Source of the DNA: JAFGPJ01 sp964439135
Lineage (GTDB): Bacteria > Planctomycetota > Phycisphaerae > Sedimentisphaerales > Anaerobacaceae
Assembly: GCA_964439135.1 (NCBI GenBank)
Contig: CAYTNN010000160.1
Span: forward strand, 1 to 10,430
DNA: 10,430 nucleotides
Direction: 5' to 3'
This document shows positions 1 through 7,685 of the stretch, one piece after another. How positions within the stretch are numbered: position 1 is the stretch's first letter; each line of letters begins with the position of its first letter. The translations under genes were made by a program, and so were the position numbers. Below the pieces are notes generated by a model. It was given only the letters and a program-made list of their open reading frames with translations, was not told the DNA's origin and did no database searches.

Positions 1-85
1 TTTCGGCCCATGGGAGCAGATATTTTACGGCGAATTCGACGGCAAAAGAAAAAAAAGAGTCCTGGTAAAAATCATTGGCGAATAA
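1..85 (+). CDS. C-terminal end of an unidentified protein (partial)
   Basis: An open frame enters from the left edge, with its first full codon at base 2, and ends at a TAA at 83-85. It gives 27 residues that begin FGPWEQIFYGEF, continue with a basic KRKKR stretch and end VLVKIIGE. The mix of aromatic, charged and beta-strand-like residues reads as real protein. The stop lies only 12 bases before the ATG of the LysE-type gene on the same strand, so the two probably share a transcript. Too little is visible to name a family. The other two plus-strand frames look less protein-like, but this is a judgement on very little sequence. Confidence 0.5.
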   Translation, partial: FGPWEQIFYGEFDGKRKKRVLVKIIGE

Positions 86-97
86 GTTGGTGACATC

Positions 98-736
98 ATG
101 GCATTGCTGCTTTTTTTAGTTCAGGTTTTTTTGATATCGCTTTCGGGAGTGATGGCGCCGGGGCCGGTAACGGCCGCGGCGATCGGGATGGGCGCGCGCT
201 CGCGATACGCCGGCATGCTCCTGGCCATCGGCCACGGCATTGTCGAATTTCCATTGATGGTCTTGATTGTTTTGGGGATGGGTCGAATTCTAAAGCTGCC
301 GACGGCACAAATTGTAATCGGTCTGGCTGGCGGGGCGTTTCTGTTGATGATGGCAATCGGGATGCTGAAGAGCTTGCGTTCGGCCGAAATACAGGAAACT
401 AAAATCGCAAAAAGCGCGCCGATGCTGGCAGGGATAATACTGTCGGCGGGTAATCCGTACTTTCTGTTCTGGTGGGCTACCGTCGGACTGGCCCTTGCGA
501 CTACCGCGACCGGCATGGGGATATGGGCTTTTGCATTATTTGCCGTAGTTCACTGGCTGTGTGATTTTATCTGGCTGAGCGCCTTGTCGTGGGCGAGTTT
601 CAAAGGCACCGGCCTGTTCGGGCCCCGCAGCCAGCGATTCGTGCTGATGATCTGTGCCGTAGCACTGTTTTTCTTCGGCTTGTTCTTTATTTACAAAGCT
701 TCGGCTGCACTAATCTTAAGCTTTTCAGGCGGTTGA
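98..736 (+). CDS. LysE/RhtB-family amino-acid export protein
   Basis: This 212-residue, very hydrophobic protein is an inner-membrane permease of the LysE/RhtB type, a family that exports amino acids or related small molecules using the proton gradient. The N-terminal helix carries the family's Ala-Pro-Gly-Pro signature at residues 20-23 (VMAPGPV). A second typical stretch is NPYFLFWWATVG near the middle, at the start of the C-terminal half. Length (usual 190-220) and about six hydrophobic segments fit the family. A polar, Lys/Glu-containing loop near residues 89-107 separates the two halves. The start is supported by a weak GGTGA just upstream. The gene follows an upstream stop by 12 bases, and its own end overlaps the oppositely oriented YihY-type gene by 12 bases. 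The substrate cannot be told from sequence; arginine, lysine, threonine or homoserine are only family possibilities. Confidence 0.88.
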   Translation: MALLLFLVQVFLISLSGVMAPGPVTAAAIGMGARSRYAGMLLAIGHGIVEFPLMVLIVLGMGRILKLPTAQIVIGLAGGAFLLMMAIGMLKSLRSAEIQETKIAKSAPMLAGIILSAGNPYFLFWWATVGLALATTATGMGIWAFALFAVVHWLCDFIWLSALSWASFKGTGLFGPRSQRFVLMICAVALFFFGLFFIYKASAALILSFSGG

Positions 737-2086
737 GTCCTGTGTGTCATTGTCCGAAGCCGCATTATCCTGCTTAGGATTTAAGATTTGCTTTAGAGTA
801 TACCGTGCCAGGGCGCTTTGTTGGGATTGGGCTATTTGCTGCAAGCTGTCCGCCTGGTCGGTTCCAGGTTGTGCAAAGCCAGTGGCAGCTATAGCTTCGG
901 TAATGTCGGATAGTTTGATATTTGCCGGGTCTCTGGCCGGCAGGAAACCTGTCACAGGCTCGGATGTTCTGACTATGAGCCTGCTGTTGACAAGATGGTC
1001 GAGAATTTTCTGCCCGAACTCGGCGGGAAGATTTAACTTGCGGCATAAGTACTCGGACGGGACCGGGGCCTGGTTCGCCTGGAAAGCGGCGGCAATCTCT
1101 CTGACAATGTTGATTATGGTAAGGTCATTGGCTATGAAATATTCCTCGGTTTTTTTTGCGGCGGCGATCTCGGCGGCGTCGAGACTCTTGAGGTGCTGAG
1201 TGGTAAACGTCAACTGCAAACCGAACAGTACGATGAGCCATGTGATATATATCCAGAGGACACCGAGCGGAACGAGCCCGACGACACCGTATATCTTGCT
1301 GTAGGGGATGAATCCGGTGACGTATTGGCTGAATCCCCACTTTGCAACGGTCCAAACCAGAGCGGCGACAGCGGCCCCCCAGATGGCGGCTTTTGCCTTG
1401 ACCTTGGTGTTGGGCATGACGAAATAGAGCAAAAACAGAACAACCGTGGCCACTATATAGGACATGAGCAGCGGCCCGATGCGCGAGAAAGACAGAATCG
1501 TTTTTTGAAAGTCGCCTACGCGCTCGTATCGGGTGCTGATGTACACACCGAGACCGATAAGCAGGGGCCCGAGCGTGAGTATCGCCCAGTAGTTGATAAT
1601 CCGCTGCAGAAAGTTCCTGCCCCTGGTAACGTGCCAGATGTTATTAAAGGCATTTTCAATTTTCGAGATTAGTGCCAGCGCTGCCCAGATGACAATGACT
1701 GCGCTGATGAAGGTCAGAGAGCCTTTGTTCAATCCTTCGAAGAATTGCTGAACGATTGCGTCGATGTGGTTGGTAAGCAGAACTTCCTGTCCATCGTTGG
1801 TTGAATACCTGATTTCCTGCAATTCGAGATAGTCGTACACGAGGATTTTGACGTTTTGTCCGACGTCCTCGGCCGAGAGAGATTGAAACAGCATAAGGAT
1901 TACTATAGCCAGCGGGACGATCCCGAAAATCGTATAATATGACAGGGCGGCGGCCTGCTGGCCGGAACGGTTTATCTCCAGGATTTTGGCGCAGTGCGAC
2001 CAGAGCTTGATTTGAAAAACCACGAAGCGACTGGCTTTTCCGAGCTGTGCAGTGGGTGTAGTCAAAAGGTTCTTAAGCGTCAGCAT
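725..2086 (-). CDS. YihY/BrkB-family integral membrane protein with C-terminal winged-helix-like domain
   Basis: This 453-residue protein belongs to the YihY/virulence-factor-BrkB family, often mislabelled ribonuclease BN. The N-terminal AAALSYYTIFGIVPL (residues 45-59) is the family hallmark. Six hydrophobic segments lie near residues 45-70, 125-146, 163-184, 203-224, 232-256 and 267-293, and the last contains the typical GVVGLVPLGVLWIYI. After residue 300 it becomes soluble: residues 320-403 (INIVREIAAAF, EYLCRKLNLP, ILDHLVNSRLIV) resemble a winged helix, as in longer members of the family. The last 50 residues are Gln/Asp-rich. The molecular function of the family is not firmly established; an envelope transport or structural role is inferred. 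The ATG has AAAGGGA seven bases upstream, a good ribosome binding site. It lies 121 bases after the AsmA-like gene on the same strand and may be co-transcribed with it. Confidence 0.88.
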   Translation of the reverse strand: MLTLKNLLTTPTAQLGKASRFVVFQIKLWSHCAKILEINRSGQQAAALSYYTIFGIVPLAIVILMLFQSLSAEDVGQNVKILVYDYLELQEIRYSTNDGQEVLLTNHIDAIVQQFFEGLNKGSLTFISAVIVIWAALALISKIENAFNNIWHVTRGRNFLQRIINYWAILTLGPLLIGLGVYISTRYERVGDFQKTILSFSRIGPLLMSYIVATVVLFLLYFVMPNTKVKAKAAIWGAAVAALVWTVAKWGFSQYVTGFIPYSKIYGVVGLVPLGVLWIYITWLIVLFGLQLTFTTQHLKSLDAAEIAAAKKTEEYFIANDLTIINIVREIAAAFQANQAPVPSEYLCRKLNLPAEFGQKILDHLVNSRLIVRTSEPVTGFLPARDPANIKLSDITEAIAATGFAQPGTDQADSLQQIAQSQQSALARYTLKQILNPKQDNAASDNDTQDSTA

Positions 2087-2207
2087 CTCTGTTCCCTTTC
2101 AATCGCAGGGTGCGTTTGCCGGTTCGGGCGAAGTCCTGCATAGTGGGATTGCAGACCGAATAAAGTTTTTTTGCCGGCTTGCCGGCGACAAAACCGGTTG
2201 CTTTGTG

Positions 2208-5200
2208 TTACTTGAATATGTCTCCAAGACCCCTTCGCAACTGTTCCTCTAATTGTCCCTTTAATTGTAATTCGATGAGTTTGGCCGTATCGAGCTGGGG
2301 CTTATCGACCGTGCCCTTGAGCGGCAGCGTAATCCTTGCGCCGGATGTTTCTCTGCCAAGCTTCACTGTTTGACCTGCGGTAGTATAAGGCAATGTCACG
2401 GTCATATCCAGACTCTTATCCAGGCCGATTGCTCCTTTGAAATTAATTGGGTTATCGCCCACGTCTATTTGCATATCGTCGTATCGCAGAACACCCTTTT
2501 GCAGAACCAGTTTAGTCGGGTGAATGGTCAAGACCGTACCGCTGGCACTGCCGCCGGCTACAGCAAGAATCTGCCCCAGCAAATCCGAGGCCTGCAATTT
2601 TAATTCACTGATCGATATCGTGCCGATTACGACCGTGTCGTTCTTCGCTTCGGCGCTGAGCGGTATGGCCAGTTGCTCACAATTGAAGTTTGCAATGCCG
2701 CTGACATTGACGGCGTCACCGAAAATGGGATTGACGTATTTCAAAAGTTTCTTTGTTGTCGCATCGTTGACTTTAATATCCTTTACTATCTGCATCGGTT
2801 TGGCGGCTTTGAAGAGAGCGGGTTTTAGTTTGAAATCCGCACCGCCGGCAAAGTTGAACTGTCCCTCGTTGACGGTCGTCGTAAACGGTGCGATGTTCAG
2901 CAAGCCGTTCTGCACCTGGACGTTGACATCGGTGGGACCGAAATCAAGCCCCATGTAACCGGCCTTTTCGAAGCCTACATTCGCTTTGGCATTGAGATTG
3001 GACATTAGTTTGTCCGTTTGGTCGGCCGGGTATTCGCTGAAAAAACTGACGGCGTCTTTTCTTTTGCCCTGAAGTGACAAGTCCTCCGGCAGATAAGGTG
3101 CCGCCACGGCGCTAACAGCCGACCAGTCATATTCACAATCGGCCTGTCCCTGCAACGTGGTCTTGCCGTCTTTGGTGACCTGGCTGAATTGGCCCTTGGT
3201 GATTTTTATTTGCGGGCTTTCGAGCTGCAGGGTTTTGACGTTAATCGCTTTTTGTTCGGGATCGATCTCGGCTTCGAAGGCGAGCGTCACTTCGTTCGGC
3301 TCGAAGGGTTTCTTGCCGGGCGAGCTGAGCTTCAGGCCTTTAATTTTTGTCGAGTCGGTTGAGATTTTATAGGTTTTCTTTTCCGAGCTGACGGAGATTG
3401 TTGATTCGGCGATGCCGGCCAGTTGCATGTCCTTGGGAAAAGAAGCGAACATAACGGCGAACGGCCGAACTTTCTCGAAGTTGACGTTATTTGCAGATAT
3501 CGACAGGCTTAATGGCGTCGCCGGCTCGGCACCCAGCGGAACAATGCCGTTTTTTACGCTGAACCGGCCCAGGCTCGCATTGGCAATTACCGAGTCGACG
3601 GCCACAAGGTTCTTCTTCCTGTCCATATTTACGGCGAAATCTATGTTCGCCAACGGCTCGGAAGCCCTGAGTCCTTCCTGCGAACTCAGGAGAAGATTTT
3701 TAACTGTCCCTGAGCCGGAAGCGGCAATTCTATTTTCTTCGATAGAAATCTGCCCTGCTTCCTGAAGCACTCCGGACATCTGGTATTGGCCGATATTGAT
3801 GAACTGCCCTAATTCCGCCTGCAGTTTTGCCAGGTCCGCTTCGGCACTGTATTTCACCAATTTGGTGCTGCCTGCGCAATTGATTTTGGCAAAAGAAGCT
3901 GAGACGTCGACTTTGTCGAAGTTTATGCCGGCTTTATCCGATGAAATTTGCGCTTCAGCTACTACCGGTTGGGACATCGCGATTTTCTTTCCTTCAACTG
4001 TGCCCTCCAGGGCGGTGATAGTAGCGTTGGCCTGGATTTGTTTTTGGCCGCCGGCTTTGGGGGAAGTTTCGACATTGCCGTTCAATTGTCCCGATGTTAA
4101 CTGCATGCCTTCTTTGAGCCCAAGAGTTTTGGGCATTTGGGATGAGACTGCGGCTAAATCGCAGTTGAATTTGCCTTTCAAGTTGTAATTTGACTTAGGA
4201 CCAAGCAGGTCATCCAGAGACTTAAATGTAGTAGGGACAATCCCGCTGGCCGTGACGGAAGCCCAATCGCTCTTTAGCTGCAGGTTGTCGATATTTATCG
4301 ATTCCTTTTGCTGGTTCAGCTTTACGTTAATATCCAGGCTGCTGGTTTGCAATCTGTCACCTTTTAGCACGGCCCCAGTTACCAGCAGATTCTTTGCTTT
4401 TAGTCCGGCGTTAATATCTCCGACCTGGCCGTCTTTGATTTGACCGGTTGCGTGAGCTCCGACGAGCCCTTCGGCCTGGATATCGACTCCGGCCAAAGCT
4501 AAGATCGGCCCCAGAGATTCGAGGTACAGATCGTTCACATCGACAGTCAAATCGCCGCTCGTACCCTTGAGGCTCCATCCGGTTTGCTGCTTCGGAGTAA
4601 TTGTGCCGGCGACTTTAATCTCAGAGGTTTTGCCCGCCTGGGCTACTGCCATTGTCAGATCGAAATTTGATTGCTGTCCGAGCGGCTGCAAGTTGATTTT
4701 TGAGTTTATCCGCAACAGCTCGACCGTTCCGGATTTCGGATCGGTGACTTTAACATTGCCGTCATTGAGGATAAGCTCCATTCTTTTTACCGGCAATACG
4801 ATTGGTTTCATTCCTTCGCCGGCCGGCCGTTTTGGACTGGAACTTTTGGCCTTTTGCTCCTTTAAGTCTTTAAGATTGATCTGGACGTTCGGCGTGTCAA
4901 TCAAGGTTTGACCGAAGGATAAATTGCCGGTTAAAATGGAGCCGTAATGTGGTTTTGTGGCGATTTCCTTGACCTGGACGGAGATTTGGCCGGCATTGTC
5001 CTTAAAGCTGAAATCTGCAACCTTAATGCCCTTCAGCCAGCCCATCGAGAGATCGGCAAAGTTAGTTTTGCCGGCAATTGAACCGTTGATTTTGGCTAAT
5101 ATTATCTGACGGCCCTTCCCGGATGAGACGATTGCGGGTACAAGCAAGAGTACGAACACAATCAGAATCACTAACAGTGCCATTGCCAGCTTGAGCAGCC

Positions 5201-5252
5201 TTCTGCCGGTCTTTTTTTGTGGCTTGATTTTTGTTTTGTTTTCTGCTCGCAT
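2208..5252 (-). CDS. AsmA-like C-terminal-domain protein (large membrane-anchored periplasmic protein)
   Basis: This 1014-residue protein has a basic N-terminus, one hydrophobic anchor at about residues 19-43, and then a very long, beta-rich, repetitive body full of short alternating strands (IQVKEIATKPHYGSILTGNL-like runs). Its C-terminal 150 residues fit the AsmA-like C-terminal region, with GVLRYDDMQIDVGDNPINF followed by a final ITLPLKGTVDKPQLD and a charged amphipathic end. AsmA/TamB/YhdP-type proteins span the periplasm as long beta-grooves, and several are implicated in moving phospholipid between membranes; the same role here is inferred. I chose the ATG at 5252 because a perfect GGAGG sits eight bases before it. 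The longer frame from 5291 would translate that ribosome binding site as protein. It lies 109 bases after frr on the same strand, with a stem-loop and a possible promoter between. No catalytic motif is seen. Confidence 0.82.
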   Translation of the reverse strand: MRAENKTKIKPQKKTGRRLLKLAMALLVILIVFVLLLVPAIVSSGKGRQIILAKINGSIAGKTNFADLSMGWLKGIKVADFSFKDNAGQISVQVKEIATKPHYGSILTGNLSFGQTLIDTPNVQINLKDLKEQKAKSSSPKRPAGEGMKPIVLPVKRMELILNDGNVKVTDPKSGTVELLRINSKINLQPLGQQSNFDLTMAVAQAGKTSEIKVAGTITPKQQTGWSLKGTSGDLTVDVNDLYLESLGPILALAGVDIQAEGLVGAHATGQIKDGQVGDINAGLKAKNLLVTGAVLKGDRLQTSSLDINVKLNQQKESINIDNLQLKSDWASVTASGIVPTTFKSLDDLLGPKSNYNLKGKFNCDLAAVSSQMPKTLGLKEGMQLTSGQLNGNVETSPKAGGQKQIQANATITALEGTVEGKKIAMSQPVVAEAQISSDKAGINFDKVDVSASFAKINCAGSTKLVKYSAEADLAKLQAELGQFINIGQYQMSGVLQEAGQISIEENRIAASGSGTVKNLLLSSQEGLRASEPLANIDFAVNMDRKKNLVAVDSVIANASLGRFSVKNGIVPLGAEPATPLSLSISANNVNFEKVRPFAVMFASFPKDMQLAGIAESTISVSSEKKTYKISTDSTKIKGLKLSSPGKKPFEPNEVTLAFEAEIDPEQKAINVKTLQLESPQIKITKGQFSQVTKDGKTTLQGQADCEYDWSAVSAVAAPYLPEDLSLQGKRKDAVSFFSEYPADQTDKLMSNLNAKANVGFEKAGYMGLDFGPTDVNVQVQNGLLNIAPFTTTVNEGQFNFAGGADFKLKPALFKAAKPMQIVKDIKVNDATTKKLLKYVNPIFGDAVNVSGIANFNCEQLAIPLSAEAKNDTVVIGTISISELKLQASDLLGQILAVAGGSASGTVLTIHPTKLVLQKGVLRYDDMQIDVGDNPINFKGAIGLDKSLDMTVTLPYTTAGQTVKLGRETSGARITLPLKGTVDKPQLDTAKLIELQLKGQLEEQLRRGLGDIFK

Positions 5253-5259
5253 CGCTTTG

Positions 5260-5264
5260 ACCTC
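5260..5264 (-). promoter_or_regulatory. Strong ribosome binding site of the AsmA-like gene
   Basis: GGAGG lies eight bases before the ATG at 5252 on the minus strand. It decides the start, because the longer open frame beginning at 5291 runs through this site as coding sequence. Confidence 0.75.
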
Positions 5265-5281
5265 CAAAATTAAGTCAGTGA

Positions 5282-5290
5282 ATATTAGCA
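5282..5290 (-). promoter_or_regulatory. Possible extended -10 promoter for the AsmA-like gene
   Basis: The minus strand reads TGC-TAATAT (TAATAT at 5287-5282), a TGN-extended -10 with five of six consensus bases. No good -35 is present (CTTTTG at 17 bases spacing). Transcription would start near 5275, about 23 bases before the ATG at 5252. It overlaps the outer arm of the stem-loop after frr. Confidence 0.3.
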
Positions 5291-5347
5291 CAAAAGCATA
5301 AGGGCAAAAGACGCCTGACTTGTGTCTTGTGAACTTATGATTTGTGC
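5288..5347 (-). terminator. Possible stem-loop marking the end of the rpsB-frr transcript
   Basis: On the minus strand, 14 bases beyond the frr stop, GCACAAATCATAAG (5347-5334) pairs with CTTATGCTTTTGTGC (5302-5288), giving 13 pairs with a small internal asymmetry and a long loop. The loop itself contains AAGAC/GTCTT. There is no clean T-run after it, so classic intrinsic termination is doubtful, and read-through into the AsmA-like gene is possible. Confidence 0.3.
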
Positions 5348-5361
5348 GTTTGTTGACAAAA

Positions 5362-5922
5362 TCAATCGAGCAATATTTCGTCCGACTTGTTTTTAATCAG
5401 CCCGTCAACTTTGTCGGTGTACTGCTTGGTAATGTCATCGACTTGTTTCTTGGCTTTTTCGAGGTCATCTTCAGTGATGAGTTTGTCTTTTTGCTGCTTT
5501 TCGAGATGCTTGATTGCGTCTCTTCGTATATTGCGAATACCAACCTTTGTCTGTTCGCCGGTCTGTTTGGCCTGCTGAACGAGCTGTTTTCTTCTTTCCT
5601 CGCTTAGTGCCGGGATATTAAGTCTGATTATTTTTCCATCTATAATCGGCGCGATGCTCAGGTCGCTGGCCTTGATTGCTTTTTCGATTTCTTTAATCGA
5701 GGCGGGATCGAACGGCTTAATCACAATCATATCCATTTGAGGCGTTGCCAGGGTTGCCATCTGCTTCAATGGCGTAGGCGTCCCGTAAAAATCAGCCCTG
5801 ATGTTTTCGACCAGTCCTGTTGCGGCTCTACCGCTGCGGACAGCTTTTAGCTCGTCCTTCAGGACTTCGTCGGCTTTTTTCATTTTGGATTCGGTGTCCG
5901 AGACTATTGATTTGGTAGGCAT
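5362..5922 (-). CDS. frr: Ribosome recycling factor
   Basis: RRF acts in the cytoplasm with EF-G to split post-termination ribosomes into subunits. The 186-residue product has the family's usual length (about 185). The three-helix-bundle domain I is formed by residues 1-30 and 105-186; domain II (about 31-104) contains VRSGRAATGLVENI, YGTPTPLKQMA and IVIKPFD. The most conserved block, LNIPALSEERRKQLV (101-115), and the following VGIRNIRRDA are intact. I start the gene at 5922, not at the longer frame's 6039, because GAGG lies six bases upstream, the length then matches the family, and the extra residues would overlap pyrH. The start follows the pyrH stop by eight bases, and its ribosome binding site overlaps that TGA, so translation is probably coupled. 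Confidence 0.97.
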   Translation of the reverse strand: MPTKSIVSDTESKMKKADEVLKDELKAVRSGRAATGLVENIRADFYGTPTPLKQMATLATPQMDMIVIKPFDPASIKEIEKAIKASDLSIAPIIDGKIIRLNIPALSEERRKQLVQQAKQTGEQTKVGIRNIRRDAIKHLEKQQKDKLITEDDLEKAKKQVDDITKQYTDKVDGLIKNKSDEILLD

Positions 5923-5930
5923 CTTCAACC

Positions 5931-6653
5931 TCAATTCATTACTATTTTGGTACCAACTTGCTCGCCACAAAGAGCCTTCGTTATGTTGCCCTTCTCGAAA
6001 ATATTCAAAACAATAATCGGGATATTGTTGTCCCGGCAAAGACTTATCGCTGCATGATCCATTATTCTAAGTTTCTTTGTCAGCACCTGGTCATAAGATA
6101 ATTTCTCAAAGAGCCGTGCGTCCGGATTTTTTTGGGGGTCATCACTGTAAACTCCCTGAACTTTTGTTGCTTTTATAAGCAGGTCTACGTCAAGTTCCGA
6201 AGCCCTCAGAGCTGCGCATGTATCGGTAGTAAAGAAAGGATTTCCTGTTCCGCCCGCTAATATCGCAACCCTTCCACGTTCGAGGTGTCGAATGGCCCTT
6301 CTGCGAATAAAGCCCTCACACATCGCTGGGACGTCTATTGCGCTGAGGACCCTCGTTTCCTGGCCGAGCTTCTCAAGCGTTTCCTGGAGCGCACAGGCAT
6401 TGATAATCGTAGCCAACATCCCCATATAGTCCGCGGTATTCCTGGGTATATGGCTGGTCTCAGAGAAGCTTTGCCCCCTTAGAAAATTACCTGCTCCGAC
6501 CACAATCGCAACCTGCGGCCCAAGTTTGCAAATCTCAGCGATTCTCTCTGCAATTGACTGAAGCGCAGCACCATCGATCCCGAACTGACCCGCTTTGCAA
6601 AAACTTTCGCCCGAAAGCTTCAACAGAATGCGATGATAATTGCTCTGAGCCAT
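5931..6653 (-). CDS. pyrH: Uridylate (UMP) kinase
   Basis: Bacterial UMP kinase phosphorylates UMP to UDP with ATP in pyrimidine nucleotide synthesis and is usually a hexamer of the amino-acid-kinase fold. The 240-residue product (E. coli 241) shows LLKLSGES near residue 10 (phosphate binding), VVGAGNFLRG (51-60), NTADYMGMLATIIN (72-85) for UMP and subunit contacts, AGGTGNPFFTTDT (133-145), and a C-terminal MDHAAISLCRDNNIPI. No key motif is missing. The ATG at 6653 is preferred because MAQSNYHRILLKLSGE matches the usual short N-terminus. A GTG at 6692, preceded by AGGG, would add 13 residues and remains possible. The gene follows tsf by 51 bases, which hold nested inverted repeats, and precedes frr by eight bases. 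Confidence 0.97.
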   Translation of the reverse strand: MAQSNYHRILLKLSGESFCKAGQFGIDGAALQSIAERIAEICKLGPQVAIVVGAGNFLRGQSFSETSHIPRNTADYMGMLATIINACALQETLEKLGQETRVLSAIDVPAMCEGFIRRRAIRHLERGRVAILAGGTGNPFFTTDTCAALRASELDVDLLIKATKVQGVYSDDPQKNPDARLFEKLSYDQVLTKKLRIMDHAAISLCRDNNIPIIVLNIFEKGNITKALCGEQVGTKIVMN

Positions 6654-6661
6654 TTTTATAT

Positions 6662-6695
6662 CTCGTGAAGGGCATCTCGCGTCTCGTTTCACGAG
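6662..6695 (-). promoter_or_regulatory. Nested inverted repeats in the tsf-pyrH gap
   Basis: On the minus strand CTCGTGAA (6695-6688) can pair with TTCACGAG (6669-6662), an eight-base perfect repeat across 18 bases. The same CTCGT can instead pair with the adjacent ACGAG (6687-6683) around a three-base GAA loop. The distal arm includes the GAG that would serve as ribosome binding site eight bases before the pyrH ATG, so the two folds would hide or expose it. Function is inferred. Confidence 0.35.
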
Positions 6696-6704
6696 GCATC
6701 CCTG

Positions 6705-7571
6705 TTATCCGACTTCAAATCGGACGAATCTTTTTATTTTTGCCTCACCGCCGGCTTGTTTTGCCGCTTCAGCAAGGACCTGCTCGACGGACTTACTGTC
6801 GTCTTTGACGAAAGGCTGCTGCAGAAGGCAGTTCTCAGCAAAGAATTTCTTTATTTTGCCTTCGACAATTTTATCTATGATATTCGCCGGCTTGTTCTTA
6901 ACCTGCTCGGCGAAAATGGCCTTTTCCCGCTCGATCGTTTCAGGATTAATCTGGTCTTTATCAAGCGCCAGGGGCTTGGTTGCGGTTATGTGCATAGCTA
7001 TGTCTGAGGCGGTTTGCTTTAGTACGTCTCCGGCTGCGATGGCTTCGTCGCTGGTCTCAAACTGGACCATTGTGCCGACTTTTTCATTGAAGTGAATATA
7101 AGTGCTAATCAGTCCCGGGCCATCGAGCTTGAATTTGGCGTAGTCTCCAACCTGGGTTTTCTCGCCGGTTTTACTGACTAATTCGGTCATAATATCACCA
7201 AATTTTCTGCCGTCGGCAGAGGTCTCAAGAACATTCTCAATACCTTCGTCGGCCGGGCAGGCCAGGGCTACGTCGGCCAGAATTTGTGCCGTCGCCACAA
7301 AATCGTCGCTCTTGGCTACAAAATCCGTCTCGCAGCAAAGCGTTGCCAGGGCCGCCGTCTTACTGTCGGGGCTGATTTTGCTTACGATCAGTCCTTCGGA
7401 AGTGTCTCGACCGGCACGCTTTGCCAGGGTCGCGAGGCCTTTTTTTCTCAGCAAATCTATTGCTTTCTCGACATCACCATCCGTGTCCTGAAGGGCTCTT
7501 TTACAGTCCATCATTCCCTGCCCGCTCATCTTCCGCAGTTTCATAACCATCGCTGCTGAAATCTCAGCCAT
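6705..7571 (-). CDS. tsf: Translation elongation factor Ts
   Basis: EF-Ts exchanges GDP for GTP on EF-Tu during protein synthesis. The 288-residue product is close to the family's usual length. The N-terminal UBA-like domain is clear (KLRKMSGQGMMDCKRAL, then VEKAIDLLRKKGL, residues 11-46). It is followed by the core motif CCETDFVAKSDDF (79-91), whose Thr-Asp-Phe contacts the EF-Tu G domain. Later come the family-typical YIHFNEKVGTMVQFE, the AMHITATKPLAL block and a C-terminal helical region. The ATG has AGGAG eight bases upstream. It lies 114 bases downstream of rpsB, the almost universal arrangement in bacteria, and the gap contains a strong GC-rich hairpin that may tune tsf relative to rpsB. 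Nothing in it looks unusual. Confidence 0.98.
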   Translation of the reverse strand: MAEISAAMVMKLRKMSGQGMMDCKRALQDTDGDVEKAIDLLRKKGLATLAKRAGRDTSEGLIVSKISPDSKTAALATLCCETDFVAKSDDFVATAQILADVALACPADEGIENVLETSADGRKFGDIMTELVSKTGEKTQVGDYAKFKLDGPGLISTYIHFNEKVGTMVQFETSDEAIAAGDVLKQTASDIAMHITATKPLALDKDQINPETIEREKAIFAEQVKNKPANIIDKIVEGKIKKFFAENCLLQQPFVKDDSKSVEQVLAEAAKQAGGEAKIKRFVRFEVG

Positions 7572-7621
7572 CTTAAAAACTCCTATTCTCTTGTGCTTCG
7601 TGGATTGTTACTCGTATTATG

Positions 7622-7648
7622 CTAACCGGCGGTAGAACCGCCGGCTAA
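7622..7648 (-). promoter_or_regulatory. GC-rich hairpin between rpsB and tsf
   Basis: CCGGCGGT and ACCGCCGG form a perfect eight-base-pair stem around a three-base loop. Read as minus-strand RNA the stem extends to about twelve pairs with two G-U wobbles. It sits 38 bases after the rpsB stop. No T-run follows, so full termination is unlikely. It may pause transcription, protect the rpsB end of the transcript, or be one copy of a dispersed palindrome. Confidence 0.5.
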
Positions 7649-7685
7649 ATACCTAAGGACTATCTACTATTGGCTATTTGCCTTT

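Noticed and set aside
744..1672. Plus-strand open frames of about 150 residues opposite the YihY-type gene
   Set aside because: They are Cys/Arg/Ser- or Asp/Gly-rich shadows of a clearly recognised membrane protein, with no family resemblance.
2166..2186. GCCGGCTTGCCGGC palindrome next to a run of seven T, looking like an intrinsic terminator
   Set aside because: The T-run precedes the hairpin on the plus strand and reads as A after the hairpin on the minus strand, so the orientation is wrong for termination of either flanking minus-strand gene.
2524..4911. Several plus-strand open frames of 110-145 residues opposite the AsmA-like gene
   Set aside because: Their composition matches the complement of a long coding frame; no motifs or start signals were seen.
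5253..5291. Longer start for the AsmA-like gene
   Set aside because: It would translate the GGAGG ribosome binding site and lacks one of its own.
5923..6039. N-terminal extension of frr to 225 residues
   Set aside because: The extra residues are antisense-style translation of pyrH in another frame. The internal ATG at 5922 has a good ribosome binding site and gives the family length.
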